Assembly: GCA_003342895.1 (NCBI GenBank)
Contig: PTFA01000549.1
Coordinates: forward strand, 1 to 64,000
Origin: Casuarius casuarius
Lineage: Eukaryota > Chordata > Aves > Casuariiformes > Casuariidae
Direction of reading: 5' to 3'
Length of the DNA: 64,000 nucleotides
A model generated the notes under the pieces. The model had not been told where the DNA came from, searched no databases, and saw nothing but the letters and a program-made list of their open reading frames with translations. Position 1 is the first letter of the stretch. Every line of letters starts with the position of its first letter. Made by a program: the position numbers and the translations under genes. Below are positions 13,801-25,800 of the stretch, in pieces.

Positions 13801-16800
13801 TAGAACTGGCATTAGATGAAGTAATGTAATAACTTTTTAAAGTCAAAGACAAAAACCATCACAAAAGTTTTCCGAAGGAACTTACCTGCAGAGAATGGCA
13901 GTTGTGTGTAGATCATATTCACAAATACACTGCCAGAAGGCTGGATCACAATGTTCTGTTCAAAGGAAAAGGCAATGATTAGCAAGCATGTGTAGGAAAG
14001 ATAAAACACATTCCAAATGTTTTTATAGCTAGTACAGTTCAGGATAAAGGAAAAAAATGGAGGAGGGGCTTGGGGTTTGGTGATTTTCTGATTCCTATAC
14101 TATTTCTTTAATCTTTATTATAGTGGTCCACTGACTGTTAAAACAAACAAAAAAGCAAAGATAACTAAATGACAGGAAACTACGAGGATCTTGACTTCCA
14201 ATGTACATACTTTATTCTTATTTTTTCTTTGATTAATGTTCAAATATGATAAAAACAAAAATCAATGCAGTTTTCTTATCTGTGCTGTTATGCATCATTT
14301 GCAACCTATTTGTTCATTCAGTTCTGAAAACATCCCTGCAGAGTGTTAGGTGCTTGCATTTGCTACTTACAGTTTGTCCTCCACTTATACTGACGGCTAT
14401 ACCCTTGAGGCATGTCTCAGTGTCAGTCAGGCCACACTTGTGGATTTCTCCCAGAACAGTGAAATCGTTGTTGTCACAGAGCTAGAAGAAGAAAACAAAA
14501 TATGCCCGGTGTCTTAAAAGGGATCACACTCAAATGGCGTTCTTAGTAAAGTGAGTCTTTTAAAATGTTGTTTATTCCTTTTCATCTGATCTATGTTCCC
14601 ACTGTGGATCTGGCCCTATGCTTTTGATTCTTATGGAAGACTTTGATTGATTTAGTGTCTTTTATGTCTAAATTACCTCATTCTGAGCTCATTTCTAAGT
14701 GTCAGTGGTTCTCTTTTCTGGCAACATTCAGTTTGATTTTTTTGAGAGACGAGTAATTTTTCTGAGCTTTATGAAAATAGTTTACATCACTCACCCTATA
14801 CAAATCAACAATAAATATACTTAGGATTCTGAAATTTGCAAATCTATAGTCACTTATTTAGACATACCTGCTCAGGGTTCAATCTCTAGTAATCTAAAAA
14901 GTCCAGTATATCCTGCGTGTTTTTGTAAATTAATTATTTCTGATACAGATTTTAGAATACCTGTATGACATCTTAGCTTTTTGCTTTAGACTCTAGAGTT
15001 TTATACGTCTGCTGGGAAAGACTGTTTGGAAGGCTGATCATCATATATGAAATAACTTCTCTCCTGTGTATTCTATATAATAATTCCAGTATGAATACTG
15101 TTAATGAAATAAGTCCCTGAACTATATTAACTGTGACAAAAAGAATAGTCCCAATGGAGGCAATAAGCAAGTTACTCAGAAAGAAATATTTCCAAAACAA
15201 TAGATAGGCAATATTTAATTTAAAAAGTGAATGGGAAGCATAGAGATTATTTCACAGAACCTAAAAATGCAGTGCAATTCTTAAATGATGGTCAAAATAC
15301 GCAAAAATACTATGGTATATTCATTTACTATAACCCTGGCAGAAAGCCTACTGAAATCCATTTAAGGTTCCGTGTTGAGGCTCTAAGTTACAGAAAGTTA
15401 ATGCCATTATTAGTAGTTTTAATAAAACAACATTTAATAACAGCATTTTTCTTTAACATAGTGCTTTAGCAAGGAATGTGACTCATTTTTACCTTGGTCA
15501 GGACATAGCTACAGTCTCCGAAGAAGGAATAATGCTTCTCATCAAATGTTGAAATGTGGGAACCTCCTTCAATACTGCAAGTCCCTGGGCATGACTGGGT
15601 AACACAAGTCCACTCACCTCCAGCACAGGTACTAAAATGATGAAGGTATTCAGTAAGCTTGGGTTATGCCAGTGCAAAAGACATAAGAGACAGTAAGGGC
15701 AGCTGATGCCTTCATTTTCCTCTTGAAGTATTGATCATAATGTCTTTTGGAGACAAGAATGCTTACAAATAATCAACACTGCTTTGAAGTCTCAGAATAA
15801 GTACAGAAAGGCACATTTATGTCAGTGATAATTTTTTTATATAATGCCATTGATTGGCAGTCCTTCCTTGGACAGAATTCAGTCCTAGTGAACCTGGCAT
15901 CCATTCTGCTGCATATGAAGGATGGGGCCTCATGTCCATTAGCATGACTCAAGCTTCAAATGTGTTAAGTATTTCTTGGAAAGTAACATGCATGTTTGTG
16001 GTTCTTGTATTCACAGATAGATAGATGGACTTGCATGCACTTACAGAATAATACTTCAGTAACTATAATGAAGCTGAAAAATATATACCATGTCTGTCAA
16101 ATGTCTCTCAAACATGATCTCCCAATCCAGGTAATGCAACATGTCCCTAAACGTCTTGCCCCCAGTAGTATTTACATGATCATCCTGGTAGTACATGGTA
16201 GTGTTGCGAAGGCATTTAAGCACATGACACAGCAATTTACATTTTTAATTGCTGATTGAAGCTTCCAGTCTCCTTTAGGTGATTGATCTTGAAATGGGAG
16301 TGCCCATATCTAAGCTCAAATTTTTGCTTGAAGAGCAAATGCATGAAGAGAAAAAAGGACTTAAGTATCTTTTAAGAAATGTTTAGTCAAAGAACTTCAG
16401 TTGACAGATAGTTCCTAATTTCTTTTCAAGGAGTAATTGGTAATTTTTCCCTGTCTTAAAAATGTTCAAGTAATGCATCTAAAGAAGAAGCATGAGAAAG
16501 GAAGTATGTTACCATGATCTGCACTTGGATGAGAAGGAGGCACCAGGAGCATAAGTTTCACCTTCATAGGTACAGTGGCATTCTTTACGGGGAATACAGC
16601 CAGCACCATTAATGTCATCAAATATCATTCCTAGAGAAAAAAATGGTCTGTTACTCATTCTGATGTGCACTGCAGAACCTGCTTTGGTGTACATATGCGG
16701 GAGATGTTCAAAGCATGGTGTGTTTCTTCTGTATTACAGAGAAAATGAAGAATAAGCATCTTGAAATAGTGGCATGTCAGCTGTGTAGAACTTGAAGGGG

Positions 16801-19800
16801 CTACATTCAGTTGAAGGCCAACTAAAATCTTAAGGTGATCATAGGGGATCAGTAAGGAAATACTCTTCTATTATGGCCTTCATTAGATTGGAATTAGGAT
16901 TAGAATTACTAGATGACAAGATAGCAAGACGGAATAGATTAACCATTTATAAGGCTGCTTGGAAATGTATTCGTAGAACCAATATTTTTGCACCCAAAAG
17001 CAGAGTGTTACCTAAAGGAAGACAATGCTATTATACAAACAAGTGATGGTTAATTCTGTGAGACCTCATGGAGGATGGGCAGAAGATCAACGATAGGAGA
17101 ATATCATATAGCACAGTTGCTCACAAGAGCGGTTGTCAGCACCAGAACTAAGCATGTGTGAAGACAACACACTTGTATTATTCATCACATCCTGACATTC
17201 AGTTTTTGTGTGTAATTCTCTGAAGTGCCAAATTTTATAAACTGCCTAGTGGTCTCTCAGCTCCTTGTTTAGAGAGAGGAAGTGACATACTGCACTGAAC
17301 AGGAAACATATCGTACCTTGGGGAACCAGGCTCAGCTTTGCTAACACCAGGAATTAACATTGTGGGCAGAATGTGATCACGTGTTATACACTTTCTGTAA
17401 ACTGACGGTGGATGTTGAGAATAGAAAGCTTCCCCATATTGTTAGTACTGAAGTATCTTATACCCATTTCAGACATTATGTGCATATCCTAGGTACGTTT
17501 GAACCCTTATTTGAAAGGGTTTTTTAGTAACCTGGGTAGAAATCATGCATGTATATCAAGGAAAGAACATGGTTGTTACTGTGACTGTGATGTGAATGAT
17601 AGAGAGTAGGAAAGCTGCTAAATGTGTACCAGTAAGTTTTCTAGCAGTTTTAACATGAGAAAAGTGTAGGAAGTAAGCTTGCCTGGTGGACAGATGCAGC
17701 CATCCGTACAGTGATCTTCACAAAGTGCAGATCGTTCCGGGTTGGTACAGGTGTCAGAACAGGGGGAGCCACATTCCTGGTATTGCATGTTGAAAGGACA
17801 AGATTTGGCTGAAAGTAAAAAGAATAGTATAATGCTGACTTTTCTTTTGAAATGTTGAGAAAACAGTCTTTACAATCTAGGACGCTTTCTGTTGAGATAT
17901 AATGGGGAATCCTGATCCAAGTGAAGACATTAATATCTACAATATGTTACAGCTCCAGCTATATATTGAAGCCCCTTGGCAAAGCAAAATCCTCTAAACC
18001 TTCATACCCCAAAAGTCTTCAGTATGCTCAGGGTAAAACTGATTTCATGAATTTACATGGACCTTTAAGTGGCTATCTACTTCAGGATAAATTTCACATA
18101 ATTGGAGTTTATTGCATGTGAGTAATGAACATAGGTGAAAGCCTCGTCCAGAGATACTTACGACATAGTTCAGAGGTCCTCCAGTTCAGAGGCTGTCCAC
18201 CTGCATGAGCGCACTGCCGGGAGTATTCAGCAAAGGTGTTGCACATACAGAAGTCAGCCATAGAGTTATCACAGTGGCATAGGTCTTGTATGCAAATTTC
18301 AATGTAGTCCTGAACATCCACAAGTGCATTACAGCTTCTGAATGCTGCACTGATTAATACTGTTTGACAGATAGAACCCTAGGAGGGAAAATAGAGAAGA
18401 TAAAACAATAGTGTTTAGAAGAAATGAAACTATTTTATTTAAGGAATGTACCAGAGCAGACCAAACGTCCATCTGGCTCAGAATCCTGTCCAACCATGAG
18501 CAGATATATAGGGAAAAGTATAACAATAGGGCAAGCATACATGAAACTCCCTTGATGAATTTCTGTGTTTTCAGCTACTTTCAGCTCAGGTAACTTCCTA
18601 AGCATTATATGGTTTCTGCATATATGGAACTTATTAGTGAATTTCTCTTTCATGAAAATGCCCACTCTCCCCTTAACTCGTGTAAATTTTTAGCATTCAC
18701 TTTGGCAAAGAGTTAAAAATTAAATTTGGAAACATTTTGTTTCCAGACCCACATTTGGGTGCATGTTCATGCTGTACTTTTTCCAGTCCTAACTACTTTT
18801 TTCTGAGCTGAAAAAAAGGGATTATGTATGTTACGTTGAAAAAAACAAGCTCTGAAAAAGAAATTCTTACAAATTCAGCTGTGCAGTTCCCCAGAACAGC
18901 AGGAGGAATAGGGTCATCACACTGTTCTGTGGGTCCATCGATCTTCTGCCTGTTCCCAAACTGCAGGGGAGTCAGTTTTGTATCTGTAAAAAGCAGAGAA
19001 AATGTTAGAATACTATTTACTGATTTACTGGCTTTTGCATGGAGACATTCTCTTTGTGACACTACCAGTTATGACATCAATAGTGATTACCAGATATTAT
19101 CACTATAATATGAATGGCAAAGGGAGATGAAGAAGGTAAGTGACTGGAGCCTAAATATTGGAAAAAGTAGGATATTACATGTGGCAAGTTTTAAAATACC
19201 TAACGGTTATGGAAGCAGCCTAATGCATCTCAAATCCTGTCTCTATTACATGACTATTAAAACTGACGTCATGAAAATACATGCCAAAATTATCACTATT
19301 TTTCAGTTAATCTGACTCTCAATCCATGTCACAGGATACTGCTAAAAGAAAGAAGAACAAAGCACCGATATTTAATAATGTTTTTTATTACTTACTCTGT
19401 GAAATAAACTCATTGCTAATTGGTATTCCATTGAAGTCCCCACAAAGCCCGCAAGTCTGGTTGGCATATTTCTTATCTAGTTCCACCTGAAAGAAATGAG
19501 GAAAGTGAATTTAGATTCAAAGTAATGTCAGTCTTGACATTTAAGAACAGTCTATATCAACATCACTTACGTACTCAAAGTCTGGCATATGTGTGCCATG
19601 CAGACTGTGTGGTGTGGTAACAAGTTAGGCAGCAATATGAATGTCAGTGACCACCAAGAAAAACTCGGTCTTACTCTATCTGTGATCATCAGAGCATTGC
19701 TGTGTCTGGAATCTGAAAAGTACTTCACTGTGTTGTGAGGACCTTATAATTGTGGAGACACGGATTCTGAGCTGGGGTGGGTGGAAAAGAAAANTGGGAG

Positions 19801-22800
19801 AGAGGAGGATTGGGAGAAGAGCACAATGCACTAAAAATGGTTACAAATCCAAAAGTAGTTAAAGCCTGCCTAAGTGATTAAGATTAGAAAGATGTAAATA
19901 GAGTATTTTTAAAAAGCAGGTTTTCTGCTATGTTTTGGATGTTTTCTTACCAGGAGGGCATCCTCTTCATTCCAGAGGAAGACCAGTCCTAACTTGGCAG
20001 TAACTTTCACGTAGCTGTTACTTCTCTCTATCAAGATTCCCATCTGACTGTAGGGCAGCTGAATCCTGAAGAAAAAATCACAGTAATTCAATGGGGGAAG
20101 GGGCAGAATAGCCATTGCATATCCACACTGATATCCATTCTCATTCTTTCTGAGACATTTCAAAATGAATAAGTAAGGACAACACAGGTTTGTAGCATTT
20201 TGGCTGTTTCCTGTGGAATTGTTTCTCAGTGCACAAATGGATCAGTTAATGGTGTTTTGGCAAGTAAAATGTTGGCATGAGTCTTAGGTTATATTGTTCA
20301 GAAAAGCATTGGGAAGTTCTGTTTTGCAGGCAGTATGCTTCAGGATATTGCCATTTACTCCTTAAAGCCCTTTATAATAAAGAGAGAGACTCTTTAGGCT
20401 TTATGTGACATGACTGCCATTCACAAGGTGTACCCAAGATAACCTTTAGACTAGCTTGCTGTACATAGCTGCTGTAGTACACAGATAGCTGTGGGATAGC
20501 TGCCCAAATATTTGCCCAGGTTTTTGGAGAGGTTTCAAACGCCATGCCAAAGTTAGTGCTACCATTGCTACATAAATAGGAAGTTTCCAGGATAACTAAT
20601 TTAAAGCTAGTTCAGGTATATCGGTACAAGCTGCAGTCACTGCTTAACTGCACGCTCTTCACCAAAAGGACAAAAGCCATCAGAAATTCCTCTCAGGGCT
20701 CTTATTTTGGTAAAGCAATGGAAGAGTAGAAACTTAAAGGTATAGAAGTCTAACACTTTGGATGAATCAAGGTTATACATCTGTAAACTGTAGAACTGGG
20801 GCAGCAACTGGTTTATAGTTCATCCGCGCAGAATAGACACAAGAATAGTGTGCAGAGGTGGCACTTAGCTCACTGTCAGGCCCTCTTATTTCTGTTGCCT
20901 CTTCAGGAAGGACCTGTGCCCTCCAGCTGCTTGGGAGTACTCTGAGATCACACGAGGGAAAGGGATGCTCCCTCAAAGAGCCCACTGGGAGCAAGAGCAG
21001 CGATGGCAGTTTCAGGGCATAGTAGAAGGTATGAACGTACGGCTTGCCATTAACCAGGACAGCGCTGCGTGTCAGTTCAATCCCTGCTCCCTCCAGCTTC
21101 ATGATGACGTGGGTGATCATGGTAGCATTTTCCACCATTGTACGCCTTATCTGGATGTTGAAGTCCTCATAGGAGGACTTGCAGTTGGATGCAAAGACGT
21201 AATTGCAGACCCCAGGGAAGTAAAAGATGTCCCCATCAAAGGTCTTGAAGTGGAAGTTACCCCATGTGCTGCACACACGGCCATTGTGAGAGGGGTTGCC
21301 AGCTGTGGATTCAAAATGAGCTGTAAGAATTTTCTGTAATTTGCAGTGATTACCTTCTTTTTAAATGGTTTCTCCCCTTTTATTTCTTTCACCAGCCAAA
21401 AAGCCCCCATCTTTTCTTTGCCTTCTTGTAAAGCTATTTATTTATTTAGCTATTATATATTTAGTTCAATTATCTTTTGTGTTTTATCATCTTTTTGCAT
21501 GAGGATATAGGGAATAAGACTGGAAGAGACCTCCTGGGTCACTAAGTCAGTCTGCTGTTCTGGTTCTGCTGACAGCTATATTCTATAAAACCTTTTCTAA
21601 ATATATGAAGTTTGAAGTTTCACCTTCACAGTTCAGTTTAAAGTTAGTTTAAAAGTAGTTCATACCCCCTCTGGGGAAGGCCACTCATAACCCCGCTCTT
21701 CTAATGGCTGGAAGACTTCTGCCAATTTCTTCAGAAACATATTCCTGATTAGTGTATGCCTGCCTGTGCTTGTGCCAGTACTACCCTTTACCCTGAAGGA
21801 CTTCCACCTCCTGCTCTTCCCCCTCTTTTATAGAAAGCATTTATCTCTTCTCAGCCTCCATTTTACTGGAGCAGGCTCCTATCTCCCTGATCATCCTCAC
21901 AGTTCCTCTCTGCCTCTCTTCCAGATTTCCACTCACCCTCTCTGAGTAACGGTAATCAGAATTGTACCCTATATCCTAGATGAGGTATCTCACCAATGTT
22001 TTGAACATGTTAAAATTTCCCTCTTTTACTGGAAATAGTGTGCATGATATATTCCAGTATTGTATTTGTCCTCTTTATGGCTGCATTGTATTAACAAAAT
22101 ACAAGCTGGGCTTTGGGCTACATTTAGATTGTTTTTATTACCTAATGAACCGACTACTTCTCTTGTTCCTTTTTTATTTTATAAGGCTAAAGGATCTTAC
22201 AGACTTTATTGAACTGTTCAGTCACTCTGGGCTCTATGATCCCCAAGAATACAGATATCTGAGCCATGAAATTTCTTTAACTTACACTTTACTGCCAATG
22301 TGTTTTGAAATGGTGGAAAGAGAATCACTTCTTTCAATTTGGTACCGGCTGTACTAAGATCTAAGGAGAAAAAGATGAGGTTTTTTGAAGTGTTAAAAAA
22401 CAATAGAAATTGTCTAGTCTCTTTTAACAATTAACATTTCCTACTACTAGTTACACCCTAGGTGGAGTTTCCATGAGATTTTATTGATGGTTTAGCACAG
22501 TGCTTTGTGTTCTGTTTTCCTGTGTGTTTCATTAACAGCCAAATCCCAAAGACCTTTCTGTATGGCTGTAGTTCTTCCAGTATTTGTTCAGGATTCCCAT
22601 CTGATGCTGGCCCTGCTGATCTGAGCTCAGATGCAACAATCTGATCCCGAGAATTCAATGTTGTAATGGTAATGCAGAAAAAGCAGTGGTAATGGCTATA
22701 TTTGGACCTTTGCCTCTCGGTACACTTAGAAGCTCAAAATTGCTGAAGAGTCTTAGCAATAGGGTGAGAAGCACCAGCTAATTTTTTCTGAAGCTCATAT

Positions 22801-25800
22801 CTTTCTCTGTGCTGAAGGAAACATGCACTTTTACACATCAAATGCAAGCAGATTAAAAAAAAAAAAGTACTTTAAATTCTGTAAAATTTTAATCATGTGC
22901 TTTTTCAGGTAAGGACTTCTATTTGCAGGATCCAGCCCTAAATTTTCCATGTCCAAATCTCTTTGGTTCCAGCTAGGAAAGGGATAGGACACTTAGAGAA
23001 ACTACATTGTGTTTTCTCAACATGAGAGTTTGAGAACTTGCTGCATTTTCTCCCTTGAAACTATCATAATCATAGAGTCTGATGACTGTAGACTGCAATA
23101 TCAGCCATTGATTTTTCCATTTAGACCAGAAAGGATGGCTAAGACAGATATGTGTTTTAGAAAGACAATCTAATTTAATCTTCATAGAGGATTTTAAGCG
23201 AAAGCACATATACTACCTTCCTTGACAATCTGTTGCAATGATTAACTGAACTCACTATTATTACACAATTTGTGCTATACTTTCAGTTTGGGTTTATCAC
23301 TATTTTAATTGCCAGCTATTGACTTCGCAGATTGCAGATTGCAGCAGGCTGAATGATTAAATTTCATTCTGATATGGTAAATAGTATTATAATGTATATA
23401 TAATAAGAACTAGGAAAATATGTCAAAATTTTTATGCAACACTGGTTTTGACCTGTAATCAGCATTATACCAGTTCGTGTTGTATCCTTCCTCCTTATTT
23501 TGCTGCTATAGTTGCTGTGTTCCAGTATGTGTCATAATGCTATTTTTTATATATATGATCTTGTAGCACTTAATCATTCTAATGTTTAAGGTAGTTACAG
23601 TTTTCTTATTCTCTCTTGTGAGTGACATCTTGACACAGCATAAAAAAACGTATCTTTTATTACCTCCTATCAAGTACATTCATGATATGTATGTATGCAC
23701 ACACCCCTTCTGAAAATACACTTTCAGATAGACTGTATGTACCTTTCATGAAACTAGAGATTAGATAACTGTATCACATCAGTAGAACAAATCCATTGCA
23801 CCAGATTTCAGAGGAACTTCTCCAGTTTGTAGCAGTCAGAGATCTGCTAGAACTTGGATATATTGTACAGAGGATTTATCTCTCTCTCTGTCTTCCTGTC
23901 TTCTTTCTTTCTTACTTTCTTTCTTTCTCTCTCTCTCTCTCTGTCTCTCTTTTTAGGGCACCATGTTCTAGCCCTTCTAGGCCCATTCTAATAATCTCAT
24001 TTATCAATTTAATTTTTGGACAAAATATTACAGATAGATCAGCATAAAAATACTTACAGTCTTGTCGCTGCTGGATAGACGGAGGAGCATAGTTTTGTTC
24101 ACTGCCCTGGGCTTGAACTGCATCAAGAAGAGTGGAGGAGGAAAATATTAATGTTTAATATGTGGGAGTACTTTCATCATTTTTCAGTTATATCTGCTTA
24201 AACATATAACAAGAGTTTCAAAAATCAGTAAATCTACCCTGATGTACAGGAGATCAGATTTACATCAAGATCTGTGCTACATGCAACCATGACGGCTGTA
24301 TATCACTCCCCAAGCTATTTTGTTCTTTAGGCTAATAAATAATTATACTGAAGCTATCAAAAGCACATAGGTGAGAATTTGGGCTGATCCTTATTCTGTT
24401 ATTCTCACAGTGCCCCTGGATGCCCTTACAAACTTTTCAGATAAAGGACTTCATTTTACTCTCTGTTTTTAAGATCATTATATGCCTTAATCACTAGTAA
24501 AACTCTTTGGCTATCTAGAGAGCTTTAAAAATAGGTCCCTTTTCTACTGGAAGAATCCCTTTTAGAGCTAGAGGAGTGATCCGTGTCCTCACTAAAAGCC
24601 AAAGTTATTCTGTATTTTACAATTTCAAGCACTTTTTGTAATAAGTAGCAGAAGAAAAATAAACCCACAAGCCACATGGAAAGAATTAGGCCTTTCCAAT
24701 AGCTATGTTTGCTATTTTTGATTGTGCCGCAAAGAAAATTTTTTGCTTCCATTGATGAAAACATTTTGTATTCCATTCTACAGCAGCTTCAAAATAGGAA
24801 GTTACACAAAGTTTGCAGGGCCTGAAGTGGCTTCCAACGCCTTACTGCGCAAGAGCTGATCAGGCAGAGGGCAGACTGCAGGGGAAGGTATGCCAGCCAG
24901 GGAGAACAAAAAAGGCTTTCAGGAGCTCGGCTGTGTCCCACAACAGGGCTATCCATGGGTAACACCGCCAGAGGGGCTAACGCTGAAATCAGAGCTGCGG
25001 TGAGATCCATAATGCCTTTCCTGTCGCACTAGCTGAGTGTCTCCAGCTAGTGTTGGAAGGACACGTTGGGCCCCTTTTAGAGAGGCGAAATCAGTCGTGC
25101 TTCTGGGCTCCCTTCCTTAACTCCCTAGCACCAGAGAGCTTTTTGCTTGTCTTCCCATGCACTGTTTGGCGCCAACACTCTGCCTCACACCACACATCCC
25201 AGATTCCCATTTCCTTTGCAGTGCATGGTAATGTTACGGTTAGCCTCTCGATGGGCCGTTCTTTAAAGGAACTACTTTTTAATGTAAGTTAGCGTGGAAT
25301 TCCCTGGAAGTAGGAAGAAGTACAACAACTCACTAGGATCTGTGTCTGAGATCAAAATGCACTTGAAACTAGCGTTGTTATTACATTAAGCTTCAGGGGA
25401 AGTGGAGGTGGAGTATTAATAAAAAAAGTTTCCACTTGACTATGAGTATTAAGTGCCTTTGTAGAATAATTAAGGCACCATGAATCCCAAATAGGTAAGG
25501 CGCTATGAATCCCAGTTTCGCAGAAATCCAGTTGTTTTCAGTTCTTCAGAAAAACAACTCTCTGCCCTAAGCTTTTATATGATCTTGTGTGCAACAACAG
25601 ATGAACATCTTAAATTTGGTGTCCAACATTTTTAAACCAAAATCAGTCCCTTTTTTCAATACTGTAGCATCAGCTGATAGAACAACCCAAATCTTTAATA
25701 ATGCAGAAACACTCCACTAATTTGTTCCTTTCTAAAGCCATTTTTACACTTTTTGGTCTGTGCATTTGCAAATGCTTTACCTTATGAAGTGGACATCAAA

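Noticed and set aside
20773..21040. Continuation of the exon 3 frame beyond 21041
   Set aside because: The VWD pattern stops at ...VNGKP, a donor gtacgt follows, and exon 4 restores the family sequence in phase.
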